A stretch of 64,000 nt of DNA, from positions 20,131,411-20,195,410 of the forward strand of contig NC_067203.1 in the NCBI RefSeq assembly GCF_026262505.1, written 5' to 3'. The stretch is from Trichomonas vaginalis G3. Taxonomy: Eukaryota; Parabasalia; Trichomonadida; Trichomonadidae. Each line of letters opens with the position of its first letter. Position 1 is the first letter of the stretch. This document shows positions 10,355-20,883 of this stretch, piece by piece. The translations under genes and the position numbers were made by a program. The notes under the pieces are model-generated. The model saw only the letters and a program-made list of their open reading frames with translations. It had not been told where the DNA came from and searched no databases.

Positions 10355-13054
10355 AGGGAGGAGTCACAAACAAAAACGAAACGCTCCCCTCCAGATGAGG
10401 AGGAAGTTCTTCCAGAAAAAATCGAAACACATGAAAGAGTTGATCATATTGTATATGTTCCAAATGGAGAATCATATAAAGCTCCAGAAAATTTAGATTC
10501 ATCTACTTCATTAACATTCGATTATACTTTAGATATATTCCAGATAGAATCGATTAAAGCAATAAATACTGGTAGTAATGTTATTACAATCGCAAGCACT
10601 TCAGCTGGAAAATCAGTTGTTGCTTTTCATGCGATTTCAAGTTCAATATCACAAGGATATATGGCTATCTATACAGCGCCAGTCAAATCACTCGCAAACC
10701 AAAAATACTCCGAAATTTGTGAAAAATTTCCAAGTGTCGGTTTAATTACAGGAGATGTATCTACAAATCCAACAGCAGATGTAATTATCATGACAGCAGA
10801 AGTACTTAGGAATCATTTAATGTCAAATTCATCATTACTATCTCGTGCAAAACATATAATTTTGGATGAAGCTCATTATCTTGGCGATCCGCAACGTGGA
10901 TATGTTTGGGAAGAGATAATTATATCATTTCAGAAGCAAATGAGATTTGTTCTCCTTAGTGCTACACTTCCAAACGGAAATGAGCTTTCTCAGTGGCTTT
11001 CAAACACAACAAACGTCGAAACGCATACAATTACGCAATACCACAGACCAGTTCCATTACGAATTAACGCTGTTTCCGAATCTCACGATATAGACGCAAT
11101 TAAAGAAGGAGACAACCCTCCAAACATGCTCTTAATATCCGAAATATGCAAACAGAATGGAATTTTAGGTGCTCCTTCCACAAAATACATACTTCCAAAA
11201 GATCCACCTTTTTATACAATTGCTTCATATGCAAATGACGTTGTTAAGCTTGGATATACACCGCTAATTGTTTTTTGCCTATCCAGATTCCGCTGTGTCC
11301 AAGTTTCAAAGCAAATTTCTGGAAGACAATCAAATCAAGCGTTAGACATCTTCGAAGCGGCCTCACAAGACTGGGACGCCTCCATTAAATCGAGTGACCA
11401 ATACGCTCTCGTACATGATCTTATCCAGAAAGGAGTTGGAATCCATCATTCCGGAATTATCCCGATTTTGAGAGAAACCGTCGAACTTTTGTTCTCAAAA
11501 GGATTATTAGTGGTCTTAGTTGCCACTGAGACATTTGCACTGGGTGTCAACTCTCCAGCACGTGCTGTTATGCTTTCTTCGCTTGTTAAGTGGGGAGGAA
11601 CAAGTTTTAGGTCAATTTCTTCATCTGAATTTTCACAAATGGCAGGAAGAGCTGGAAGAAGAGGTTTTGATACTCATGGAGATGTTTTCATATATCTGAC
11701 CACTGGAACTTCCCCTGAATTCGTTAGTTCTGTAATTGAAAAGAAATCTGAGGTCTTAAAATCGCAAATGAGAGTTACATCATCACTAGTCTTGAGCTGT
11801 GTATCATGTAATGTTGATCCGTTTGCTTTTCTTAAGAGAAGTTTTTTGAGATATCAGAGAAATTTAAGATTAATGGAATTAAAGAGCAAAAATCTTCCAG
11901 AAATCACTGAAAATGAGAAGAACATATATGATTATGAGGTATTATTGAATCAAATTGCTCAAATTGTTCTTCATCCGAAAAATTCCAGAAAGGTTTTAGT
12001 TCCAGGACGCTTAGTTTTCATTGTTTCCAACGGCGTTTGCTGGGGATGGTCGAGCATTGTCAATTTAGACTCAAGAGGCAAAGATGTTGAAGTTATTGTT
12101 TCCGCAGTTAAAGATAAGAACGGACAATACGTTCCTTCATCGAAAGTGGAAGTCGCATGCTTACTTGATGTCACATTCCCAATCGAAACCATCAAAATGA
12201 TCTCTTCTTTGACAATCCAAAATCCGAAGACAGATATCGGAATGGCCAGAGCCTCATCCTTGCTTGGAATACTCGACAGAGTCTATAAATCATATAATAA
12301 CCAAGTTCCTTTGATCAGTTCTAACTTAGTTACCTTTGGAAAAGAGAAATTAACAAAATTATGCAAAGATTCAGAAGAAATTAAGAAGAAACTGACGAAA
12401 GAAGAGCTCAAAACCATTTATACAGGTGAGTCAGCAGCAGAAGTCGTTATAAACATCAAAGCGGAGATAACAACACTAGAAAATCCGCAAGAAGAAAACC
12501 AAATTGAGAAAATTAAAAAATCTCTTATCAATTTAGGTTTCATTAATAACGACAATCTTCTTGAATTAAAGGGAAGAGTTGCAAGACTCATCAAACTTGA
12601 AGATCCTGTGTGTTTAACTGAGTTATTATTCAGCGCATTCTTTTTCGGAATGCAGCCAAACATGATATGTGTTGTTACATCATGTTTCGTTGAATCTCCT
12701 CCGAAGTTCAAGTGTTCAATGACTCCTTTGACAACAGAAACATGGAATAATTTGAAGAAATCACTAAAAAAGATCGAAGACATTGGTTTGTTCACTATGC
12801 CACATAAGAAACTCATGGGATTCGCTCACACATTCATTTCTAATGGATCAATAACAAGCGCTGTTAAGGAAACAGCTGGAATTAGTGAAGGAATGGCTGT
12901 GAGAATTGCAAAAAGAATGCATGAGATAATTCACATGTTGGTTGAGGCTGCAAAACTGATTGGAACACCTGAGCTTGTTGAGGCTTTCGATGGAGCAATG
13001 GAAGTGATTACAAATATCACAAAACTTGATGCTTCCCTTTATAAGTTAGATTAG
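10355..13054 (+). CDS. Ski2/Mtr4-family exosome RNA helicase, 5' end unresolved
   Basis: DExH-box superfamily-2 RNA helicase, the class that unwinds RNA for the exosome. Motifs in order: Walker A STSAGKS at 10595-10615, TAPVKSLANQK (motif Ia), DEAH at 10865-10876 inside LDEAHYLGDPQRGYVWEE, SATLPN (motif III), a conserved TETFALGVNSPA (motif V) and QMAGRAGRRGFD (motif VI), then a C-terminal helical DSHCT-like region ending at the TAA at 13054. The first in-frame ATG is at 10661, after the Walker A motif, so it cannot be the true start. The frame is coding-like back to about 10382 (PPDEEEVLPEKIETHERVDH) but is closed by TAG TAA at 10349-10354 with no ATG. Either a first exon is missed, or the gene has lost its 5' end. 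The body is fully open and well conserved. Length about 890-900 residues, somewhat shorter than yeast Mtr4 (1073), consistent with a reduced arch domain. Confidence 0.85.
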   Translation, partial: REESQTKTKRSPPDEEEVLPEKIETHERVDHIVYVPNGESYKAPENLDSSTSLTFDYTLDIFQIESIKAINTGSNVITIASTSAGKSVVAFHAISSSISQGYMAIYTAPVKSLANQKYSEICEKFPSVGLITGDVSTNPTADVIIMTAEVLRNHLMSNSSLLSRAKHIILDEAHYLGDPQRGYVWEEIIISFQKQMRFVLLSATLPNGNELSQWLSNTTNVETHTITQYHRPVPLRINAVSESHDIDAIKEGDNPPNMLLISEICKQNGILGAPSTKYILPKDPPFYTIASYANDVVKLGYTPLIVFCLSRFRCVQVSKQISGRQSNQALDIFEAASQDWDASIKSSDQYALVHDLIQKGVGIHHSGIIPILRETVELLFSKGLLVVLVATETFALGVNSPARAVMLSSLVKWGGTSFRSISSSEFSQMAGRAGRRGFDTHGDVFIYLTTGTSPEFVSSVIEKKSEVLKSQMRVTSSLVLSCVSCNVDPFAFLKRSFLRYQRNLRLMELKSKNLPEITENEKNIYDYEVLLNQIAQIVLHPKNSRKVLVPGRLVFIVSNGVCWGWSSIVNLDSRGKDVEVIVSAVKDKNGQYVPSSKVEVACLLDVTFPIETIKMISSLTIQNPKTDIGMARASSLLGILDRVYKSYNNQVPLISSNLVTFGKEKLTKLCKDSEEIKKKLTKEELKTIYTGESAAEVVINIKAEITTLENPQEENQIEKIKKSLINLGFINNDNLLELKGRVARLIKLEDPVCLTELLFSAFFFGMQPNMICVVTSCFVESPPKFKCSMTPLTTETWNNLKKSLKKIEDIGLFTMPHKKLMGFAHTFISNGSITSAVKETAGISEGMAVRIAKRMHEIIHMLVEAAKLIGTPELVEAFDGAMEVITNITKLDASLYKLD

Positions 13055-13361
13055 AATTTATATTAGTTTTTTTTTATTATATTATTATAAAGTATTCTGT
13101 ATTATCTTTTATCATCTATACAATTCATTTTTACGTTTGTTGTGAAATTGTTTAAAGAAAGAGTAATAATCAAGAAATTACAAGAGTAAATTATAGAATA
13201 TCAAAGGTTTATATAAATGCATAGCATCATTAATCAATATACTTAAAGTGGCAATATTCGTTCAGATTCAATGAATGATATGTAAAGAGTTATGAATTGT
13301 GATATAAATTTGAATGAGACGTTATTGATCACGAAAGCCTATTCGTAGGATATTAATGTAA
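13055..13361. other. Intergenic, nothing seen
   Basis: AT-rich spacer between the helicase stop and tRNA-Ser. No frame, repeat or motif supported. Confidence 0.5.
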
Positions 13362-13442
13362 GGCACTTTGGCCGAGTGGTTAAGGCGCCGGACTACTAAT
13401 CCCGTGGGCTTGCCCGCCTGGGTTCGAATCCCAGAGGTGTCG
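13362..13442 (+). tRNA. tRNA-Ser with anticodon ACT
   Basis: Class II tRNA. The acceptor GGCACTT pairs with AGGTGTC (two G-T), discriminator G. The D-arm GGCCGAGTGGTTAAGGC is the usual serine form. The anticodon arm GGACTACTAATCC puts ACT at positions 34-36; the outer part of this stem has one C-C mismatch. The long variable arm is TGGGCTTGCCCG and the T-arm CTGGGTTCGAATCCCAG is perfect. A T-run right after it (13443 on) is the pol III terminator. Eukaryotes normally read AGY serine codons with GCT; this gene has A at position 34. Confidence 0.92.
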
Positions 13443-13777
13443 TTTTTTATATATTTTCTTTTTTCCTCCCAATCCCAAAAATCCTAAAACCAGGTTTTAA
13501 GTGATATACATGCTTGAAATTGTATATATTTCTATAAGTACCAACTTAAGCATGGTTGAATTTCAAATCTTCTAAGATTTTTGATATTTCAATTAACAAA
13601 TTTAATGAATATGTTGTAAATTGTTAGGAACATTGGAATTTTTACTATAAAATCCAATACGAATAAAAATCTCAAATAATTTTTTTCAAGAACTTGTTTT
13701 GTGATATAATACTATCATGTGATGATTTTCTAAATGCAATTAAAACTGTTTTTAAACTTTTTATATTATTTTTTTAG
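13443..13777. other. Spacer with pol III terminator, otherwise empty
   Basis: Starts with the T-run ending tRNA-Ser. The rest is AT-rich leader of the next gene. No promoter motif is convincing. Confidence 0.4.
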
Positions 13778-16700
13778 ATGAATATTGAGGCTGAATTTGC
13801 TTTCGTTCAACAATTTCGAATGACACCAAATTGCTCCTCATTATTCACTTTGGCAACAACCTCATTAAATAGTTACTTGATATTTCCATCAGAAGGAGAT
13901 TCAAAATTATTACCATTAAAAAATTCGCCAACTACATTAAATTACTATTATGTTTTAGCATATCTCAAAGTGTTTTGCTCATTCGCACCACTAATAACCG
14001 AAAATATCTTTATTCCGAGAGAATCAAAATCACAATTTACCCAAATTTCAAACAAAATCGGTAATTTAATAGGAAATCCTTCAATAAATATCCAAGATAT
14101 ATGCGTTTTTTGCCAATACATCGCGCAAACCTTTTCATTAATCTTTTCAGTATCAGATTTTGAAAAATTCAATCAGTATTCAACTTTACTTGTTCAAGCA
14201 ATCAACAAATCAGTGATTACGTATATCAGGCCATTAAAAGATGATTTAAGTTTTTTTGATAATATCTTGAAAATTAATCAAAAAATGACAGAAACACATA
14301 AGCAAATCGTCAGTACTCCTACTATAGCTTCTACCTCTGATTTGTGTGCTCATTTAAATCAATTTAAAGCGTTATTAAATACATCTCATGCAAATCTCCC
14401 TCCACCAGCTCAAAACAACATTAAATATACAGTAGACCTATTAGATAACCTTTTGACATCAGTTTTGTTTTACAAAACTATACTAATCGCGTTACATCTT
14501 GGAATTCTTTTTCCGGCCATGACATTTAACAGAAATTCAGATGAAATCAACTTTTTCATAACATATAAACGTGAATTTGGAGATAATGAAGTGATTATAT
14601 TTAATCGTCCTAAAAATGGAAAATTTAAGATTCCAATTTCAGTTTTTTCTGATGCAGATTATAATAAATTTGTCGGATTAGTTCAAGGATTGTTGGATTT
14701 TGATGAACAAAGGCCACAAAACTCTCTAAATGCATATCTTCAACAATACAAACCAAAACTACAGAATATTACAAGTAATTTACAGCAGATTGTATCAGAA
14801 GCTATAGAAGGAATCATGAAATACATTTATTCCTTTGATTTGACACCTTACATGGCAAAATTTCAATATAATCTTCAGAAACTAAGGAAAATTATTGCGA
14901 TCTTACTGAATATGATCAAGCTCGAAATACTATCTGATAAAGATCGAATAATTAAAGAAATCTTTAGATTTTATATAAATTCTCTTTCATTGTCTTTCGG
15001 AAAGACGACAATAGACATTTTAACAACAATATTGGAGTCATCAGGTCGTTTGATTACGTTTTCACATGCTTTGGAATCAAAAAATCTGATAATTTCAGAA
15101 ATAATCGAAATCATTTCTGAAATTTCGCAAATTCTGGCTCCTGTGGCAACAATTCTGAATGCTACATGGACAATTAATGATTTCATTAGCTTTAATTCAC
15201 TGAAAGTTTTACCTTTTAATTATATTTTTCCTCGTTTCCTTCAAACTCCATTTTTACAGCCTGCAAAGGTCCTCAAATCTGCATTCAACTCCGACTCCAC
15301 TCAATTCATTAGAGAAATTGGCGCAGAACTCGAATCTTTCGGAATTCAAATTTTTTCGACCCCCGAAAAGATGATGGCGACAGGAATTATCATTCCAGAC
15401 GTCAATAACATCTTAACAGAATCCCATTTATTGCTTAGAAATCTCTCTTTTCGTTTCGAAAATTTGAGATATTATTATAATTCAATTTTAGTGAATCCAT
15501 TTGATGTAGACCAGATAATTGAGCTTATAAAGATACTTAATCTCATATCAATTAACAATCCTGATGAGTTTCAAGACGAAATTTCAAAGTTGACAACTCT
15601 CATGAATATTCTCTTCCAAATACATCAGATATTCATTTGTCTGGATGTTTTTGGCATTTCCAGGTACTACATCTCAGTAACAATCACTCATCTTTGTTTT
15701 ATTTCAAATAAATTGAAAAAATCTGACAAAAATCAGAAGCAATCGCTTCTTGTAAGGGAAGATTTGATTGAATTCATGACAAAGAAGGTAAAATCGATCT
15801 TGGTCGAACTTTTTTCGAAAAATTCCGCTGAAAAAGTCAAAACAACGGCTGATATCATCATGGAGCCCCTCAAAATGCTTCATCTTTACTTCTCAGACCA
15901 AAGGAACACAGAATGTCTCAGTATTTGTTGCGAAACAATTTATGATTTAATTTCCAACAAAAACTCAATTGATAATCTTGACATCCTTCTGAAACATGAT
16001 ATATCAGATGATTACAAGTCAATTATTGAGGATTTGCAAGTAATTTTGGCAAATTCGAAAAATGTTGACTCAATTTCCGAAATTTTGAAGTATTTATCTG
16101 AAGTTTCGTCAGATTTAGCGAATGTAGATCCGAGTATTGTTATCACTCAGCCAAAGAATCAATCTACTTCGGATTTACCTCTGAAAATCGTTGAATTTCA
16201 GATGATTTACGAAACAATGAAAGCCAAACGTCTCTTACTAGTCTACGATGATGATCTCTTCACCGCAGATGACTTCGCCGACCGATTTGTCCACTTCTTC
16301 AAAGAAATCAAAGTTGAAAAAATTTCGAAAATTTTGAAGAAAATTTTGAATGTTGTAAAGGAAATTGAACCATTATATAAGTTGACGAAAACAATCCTTG
16401 TAGGAGATCTAACACGAGAGAACATTTTCCATTATCTTTCATTGCTTTTTAGAAGTGAAATTCAGATTTCTAATGAAGATCAAAGTATTTTTGTTGAAGA
16501 GTTCGAGAAACTGTACACGATCACCAATTTTGCCTATGTTCATGACGAAATCATGGATTTAATCATGAAAGAAAAGCAAAATAATCTTCATTTGTTATTG
16601 TCATTGAACCAAGAGCTGATCATTGATTACTTCTCATCACACCTGATGTTGCTTCATTCCGCAGGCTTCTTTGATGAAAAATCCGGAAATTTAATTTTCA

Positions 16701-17737
16701 ATAAGATTATTGAAGCCAAAACTGCTACAAACAGGGACGAAACAATCCAGTTAATGCATGCTTTTGATCATGTCCTATCTTCTGAAGGCTGGAGAGTAAA
16801 TTCAATTTTATCTCGTGCTTTAAATGTAATTCACGCAGTTTTGAACGTAAATGATGATGATTATATAAAGCTGAATGAATTATTTGCACAATTTAAGACC
16901 CCAGAAGATCTTGAAACCGTAAATAAAATATTTGACGAAATTAAATCGTCAAATCTCGCAGAAGAGCAGAAGGAATATGTTCTAAGCAGTATGAAACTGA
17001 TAAAGAGTTACTCAATGCTTGTAACATTGAGAAAACATCTTGAAATTGAAAATAATTCAATACATCTCAAAAATAAAATCGATGAGAGTCTAATTGATGA
17101 TGTTATATCTCCATCTATATCAGTTTCCAAGCTAAATATGCCAAAACCTCAATTAAAAGTCCCAATTTCAAAATTAAATTTCTCCCAACAGTCAACAATT
17201 GCTTCCATATATGAGAAACTCAAAGAAGAAAGAAGTTCTATGCTTAAGGATGTTGTCAAACTCATCAAAGTTCAAAATGATGCTCAATCAAAAGATAAAT
17301 TATTAAATGAACTGAAAGAGAAGCGCAAAAAACTTTCCGAAGAAGTACTTAACATATACAATGATCTGGAACGTCAGAAACTATCAAAGATAGGATTTTC
17401 TATGACAAATAATGAAAATCCTGATATGAAGAATCAAATTGAGAATGCGAAGTCAATTAATTTGCAAAATGAATTGGATAAAAGGTCAGAATTACTTTCC
17501 CTTCAAGCAAGCATCATTTTCAGAGATAATATGTTTTTGAAATCTTCCGTTTTGCAGAAAATTGAGAAAACCGATAATAATACGTTTCTCGACTCATTTT
17601 ATAAGAACAAGAAAGACAAATTTGATGGAAATCTTTCAAATAAAGAATTTGGTGCTTTACTTGAAGTTGTTAATAACGACGATGAGTATGAAGCATTGCG
17701 TAAGGCTTTGATAAGAAAAAGATTGATTCGAAACTAA
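13778..17737 (+). CDS. 1319-aa helical protein with C-terminal coiled coil, unknown function
   Basis: One uninterrupted frame from ATG 13778 to TAA 17737. No catalytic motif, signal peptide or membrane segment is evident. The whole protein reads as amphipathic helices; the last 220 residues (KLKEERSSMLKDVVKLIKVQ onward, with ELKEKRKKLSEEVLNIYNDL) are a coiled coil with a short basic end (ALIRKRLIRN). Size and composition suggest a scaffold or cytoskeleton-associated protein, but this is inference from shape only. It stands alone between tRNA-Ser and a DUF1801 gene on the same strand. Confidence 0.85.
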   Translation: MNIEAEFAFVQQFRMTPNCSSLFTLATTSLNSYLIFPSEGDSKLLPLKNSPTTLNYYYVLAYLKVFCSFAPLITENIFIPRESKSQFTQISNKIGNLIGNPSINIQDICVFCQYIAQTFSLIFSVSDFEKFNQYSTLLVQAINKSVITYIRPLKDDLSFFDNILKINQKMTETHKQIVSTPTIASTSDLCAHLNQFKALLNTSHANLPPPAQNNIKYTVDLLDNLLTSVLFYKTILIALHLGILFPAMTFNRNSDEINFFITYKREFGDNEVIIFNRPKNGKFKIPISVFSDADYNKFVGLVQGLLDFDEQRPQNSLNAYLQQYKPKLQNITSNLQQIVSEAIEGIMKYIYSFDLTPYMAKFQYNLQKLRKIIAILLNMIKLEILSDKDRIIKEIFRFYINSLSLSFGKTTIDILTTILESSGRLITFSHALESKNLIISEIIEIISEISQILAPVATILNATWTINDFISFNSLKVLPFNYIFPRFLQTPFLQPAKVLKSAFNSDSTQFIREIGAELESFGIQIFSTPEKMMATGIIIPDVNNILTESHLLLRNLSFRFENLRYYYNSILVNPFDVDQIIELIKILNLISINNPDEFQDEISKLTTLMNILFQIHQIFICLDVFGISRYYISVTITHLCFISNKLKKSDKNQKQSLLVREDLIEFMTKKVKSILVELFSKNSAEKVKTTADIIMEPLKMLHLYFSDQRNTECLSICCETIYDLISNKNSIDNLDILLKHDISDDYKSIIEDLQVILANSKNVDSISEILKYLSEVSSDLANVDPSIVITQPKNQSTSDLPLKIVEFQMIYETMKAKRLLLVYDDDLFTADDFADRFVHFFKEIKVEKISKILKKILNVVKEIEPLYKLTKTILVGDLTRENIFHYLSLLFRSEIQISNEDQSIFVEEFEKLYTITNFAYVHDEIMDLIMKEKQNNLHLLLSLNQELIIDYFSSHLMLLHSAGFFDEKSGNLIFNKIIEAKTATNRDETIQLMHAFDHVLSSEGWRVNSILSRALNVIHAVLNVNDDDYIKLNELFAQFKTPEDLETVNKIFDEIKSSNLAEEQKEYVLSSMKLIKSYSMLVTLRKHLEIENNSIHLKNKIDESLIDDVISPSISVSKLNMPKPQLKVPISKLNFSQQSTIASIYEKLKEERSSMLKDVVKLIKVQNDAQSKDKLLNELKEKRKKLSEEVLNIYNDLERQKLSKIGFSMTNNENPDMKNQIENAKSINLQNELDKRSELLSLQASIIFRDNMFLKSSVLQKIEKTDNNTFLDSFYKNKKDKFDGNLSNKEFGALLEVVNNDDEYEALRKALIRKRLIRN

Positions 17738-18198
17738 TTTTTATTTTATATTTTTTTGTTATTTTAAATGTTATTTGTTGTTATAGTAAATATGATTGGA
17801 TTTATTGATTTCTGCTTTTTCTTTTTATTGTTAACACTCTAATGTGTATCTTTTTTATTTCCGATATATTTTCATCAATGATGCATTACCGAAGTAATAT
17901 GATAACTTATGGTAGAATTACTTTCATGTGATTAAGTTATTGGCAAAAACTCACATATTTGCAAAACACAAAATATATTTTAGGCATAATTCTTGAATAA
18001 TTTAAATAAAAATCTATGAATTCACAAGTCTTGCAATATATTCATCAGTATGAATATGATTTCGTTGGATAATGGTTAGTATGCAAGATTCTTGAGACAA
18101 AATCTATGATGGAAAGCGTTTATTAAGCGAAAGTTATTAATAATTTGGACTAAATATATCAATATAAGTTTCGCTAGACCTATACACACATCATTTGC
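17738..18198. other. Intergenic, nothing seen
   Basis: AT-rich spacer. Just before the next ATG the sequence TCATTTGC resembles the trichomonad initiator (TCA-pyrimidine-T/A-T/A) and could set the transcription start of the DUF1801 gene. Confidence 0.4.
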
Positions 18199-18630
18199 AT
18201 GAGTGTCAAAGGTAATCGCCAATGCCATCCAGCTTCGAAGTATAGTGAAGAGGTGACAAAGTTTATTGATGAATATGACGGCGAGGCAAAGGAGATGATG
18301 CTGAAAATGCGTGCAATTATCCATTCATGCAATGATGAGATCTCTGAAAAGATATCCTGGCAGATGCCAACATTCGTATATCATGGCAATCTAGTTCACT
18401 TCTGCCCTGCTAAGAAACATATGGGATTTTATCCCACCCCAAGCGCAATCACAGAATTTGCTGACAGATTATCTAATTATCACACATCTAAAGGTGCTGT
18501 CCAATTCCCTTATAACTCTATTCTTCCAGAAGATCTCATCAAAGATATGGTTAATTTCGGTCTGAAAGAAAACGCCGAGCTGGCTCAAGAAAACAAGAAG
18601 AAACGCTGCTGTTCAAAGTCTAAAGAATAA
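18199..18630 (+). CDS. DUF1801 (YdhG/YdeI-like) small protein
   Basis: A 143-residue protein matching the DUF1801 family common in bacteria. Characteristic features: KYSEEVTKFIDEYDGEAKEM at the N-terminal helix, EKISWQMPTFVYHGNLVHFC in the core, HMGFYPTPSAI, and a lysine/glycine stretch SKGAVQFPYNSILPEDLI towards the C-terminus. The fold is related to bacterial iron chaperone-like proteins (Fra/YdhG), but biochemical function is not firmly known. An extra lysine/cysteine tail (KKKRCCSKSKE) replaces the usual short end; the CC pair could be a lipid or metal site, which is speculative. It lies alone, single exon, and is a plausible bacterial acquisition. Confidence 0.85.
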   Translation: MSVKGNRQCHPASKYSEEVTKFIDEYDGEAKEMMLKMRAIIHSCNDEISEKISWQMPTFVYHGNLVHFCPAKKHMGFYPTPSAITEFADRLSNYHTSKGAVQFPYNSILPEDLIKDMVNFGLKENAELAQENKKKRCCSKSKE

Positions 18631-18855
18631 ATTGCTTGGTTAGTTGCTCATAGAGAAAAACTGATATTATGAATTTAAAGGCTTAATCAAGTTCAATTGA
18701 GTATAATTCTAGATTAGCAAAATAATGTCTATAATGAATAGTTTGAGACAATCAATTTTTGCTGGGCTAACAAATGACACGCTTTGAAGATATTCAGATA
18801 GAGAAAAAGTAATTTTAGTATATTATGTAAAAGAAATTATAATTTTTTAATGTGA

Positions 18856-18930
18856 AGCGATGTGGAACAGTTGGTTTAGTTCGTAAGGCTCATAACCTTA
18901 AGGTCGCTGGTTCGAGTCCAGTCATCGCTC
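18856..18930 (+). tRNA. tRNA-Met (CAT), elongator type
   Basis: Acceptor AGCGATG pairs perfectly with CATCGCT. D-arm stem GAAC/GTTC, anticodon arm TAAGG-CTCATAA-CCTTA with anticodon CAT, T-arm GCTGG-TTCGAGT-CCAGT with one G-T. The anticodon stem lacks the three G-C pairs of initiators and the T-loop has TTC, so it is taken as the elongator. The base at position 73 reads C, unusual for Met. T-run terminator follows directly. Confidence 0.92.
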
Positions 18931-19174
18931 TTTTTTCTAAAAATCTAAAAAATAGTGCGTCTCATTTTTCCATTTTATTTTGAATACATTGAAATCAGAT
19001 GGCGAATTTAAAATTTATTTCTGACTATTTCAGAGAATTTAGCCACTTTATAGTCTTCAGAAACAGCAGAAAGACTGATAGTGATTTATATAAGTGACTA
19101 GAAAGTTGTAAATCTGGAAGTTTTACAAGGAAAAGTGACTCATTACGACTATTATCGTAACTCAAAAATAATAA

Positions 19175-20242
19175 ATGTCGAACACTATCCTGTACAATGT
19201 TACAACATTGTATCTAATTGGGAAACCAGGATCCGGTAAAACATTATTTGGAAATCTATATTTGGGAAATAATTCTTCCTCTCCGGAAAATACCATACTT
19301 TATGAAAATGGTGATCAAATTGGATATAACATCACAGGGAATAGCATCAAATATGTCATTGAAACAAATGGATTTCGGAACCATGGCGCAAATACAAGTA
19401 TTCAAGCTTCAAATATTTTTTCAGCAATAAAGAATCATCTATATGGTATTACCGCAGTTGCACTTGTCATTCCTATGCACAAAAACAAGCTAAGTAATTC
19501 TAATAAGCAAGTTTTGCGACTTTTGTATGAATCTTTCAAAACAGATGAAATATTTTATAAAATGGGTCTCATATTTACATACCATGCTCCAAAGGAAGAT
19601 GATAGATATCGTCAATCAGACTACTTTAAGAATGAAGTTGAAGATTATTTGACAAGTCTTACAGGAAGATCGAGATCACATAATATTAAGGTATTCTTTG
19701 TTGATAATGTTGCATATAATCGTTTAGATGTCCAATATGAGATTCCTCAAATTCGAAATTGGGTTTCCGAGCGTTCCTCTTACAATCTTCCAGATTCTCT
19801 TAAATCGGACGCAATTGTTGGTCATTGGCAAGTTGAAGGAGAGTTTGATGTTTACAATAACACATTTGAGGAAAAAATTGATGATGATAATTCCATTTTT
19901 TACTCGAATTTTATAAACAAAACCCGCAACATTTGGATGTCTTTAAATAGGACATATACAATACAATTTGATTGGGAAATTGCTAATGTTTCACAGAAAT
20001 GGAATTATTCCACTACAATTGAATACATGACAGATAAAGATATTGATAGATCTCGCTATAAAGTTGAATATTATAACCTTATAAAATCCAGAGTGAAAAC
20101 AACATATTCAGACGGAAGTATAACATATTCTAAATGGGAAGTAATAAATAAGAAACTACATCACGTCAGACATAGATGTAAAACTGAGAGAGAGGTCAAG
20201 CGAATAGGTAAACAATTTGGAAAGATATTTGGAATCAAATGA
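19175..20242 (+). CDS. AIG1/GIMAP-like GTPase
   Basis: 355 residues. The P-loop GKPGSGKT at residues 17-24, followed by LFGNLYLGN, fits the AIG1-type (GIMAP/Toc-related) G domain of the TRAFAC class. The stretch around residues 90-125 (LYGITAVALVIPMHKNKLS) corresponds to the core strand after switch II. The second half is a unique region rich in aromatic residues, with a basic C-terminus (KRIGKQFGKIFGIK) that may be amphipathic and membrane-seeking. No hydrophobic anchor. Trichomonads have expanded families of such proteins; their role is not established. ATG 19175 is the first in the frame and the gene is single-exon. Confidence 0.8.
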   Translation: MSNTILYNVTTLYLIGKPGSGKTLFGNLYLGNNSSSPENTILYENGDQIGYNITGNSIKYVIETNGFRNHGANTSIQASNIFSAIKNHLYGITAVALVIPMHKNKLSNSNKQVLRLLYESFKTDEIFYKMGLIFTYHAPKEDDRYRQSDYFKNEVEDYLTSLTGRSRSHNIKVFFVDNVAYNRLDVQYEIPQIRNWVSERSSYNLPDSLKSDAIVGHWQVEGEFDVYNNTFEEKIDDDNSIFYSNFINKTRNIWMSLNRTYTIQFDWEIANVSQKWNYSTTIEYMTDKDIDRSRYKVEYYNLIKSRVKTTYSDGSITYSKWEVINKKLHHVRHRCKTEREVKRIGKQFGKIFGIK

Positions 20243-20883
20243 AAAAAAAAAACTCATTTGCGCAAAAGATTCTTAAAAATCTTGGAAGCTCTCAAGAAAC
20301 GGTATAATTAAAGACTTTTTATGTAAATTTTTATATTTTCATAAAATTAATCATGAACCAGCACAATTGATACTGATTTCAAGCAATAGATCAAATTTAA
20401 GATTATGGCGTACGCTGACTACCAGAAAATATGCACATAATCTAATTTCTGACTATAAAATTAATAAAAACTTTACTTTTCACTTTTTTCATTCAAGAAC
20501 CTCACGAACATAGATCATTCTTTATCAATGCTTAGTACAGTTCTTTATAAAATTCATGGTATTGAGGATAATTTTTGTGATATAAAATTCATCATCTCAT
20601 GAGATAAATAAAATGATCGCAGTCTTGATCTTATCTGTATACAGAAGTACAGTTGCAATATTATTAAAATTAACGATGTTTATTTTTAATTGAATAATGC
20701 GGGAGATTAACTCATAATTCAACTACTTGTATTATATAAAATAAGTGTCAATTGGAGTAATATATTAGGCAATTCTAATTAATTCTTTCATTTCCTGCGT
20801 ATTGAACAGAAAGGAAGAGATCAATAACCCTAGGAAAAAAGAATAATAGTGTCACTTTTTCCCACTCATTTCAAAAATCTATA
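20243..20883. other. Intergenic, nothing seen
   Basis: No gene or repeat. CTCATTTC at about 20867 is an initiator-like word 15 bases before the next start codon. Confidence 0.4.
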
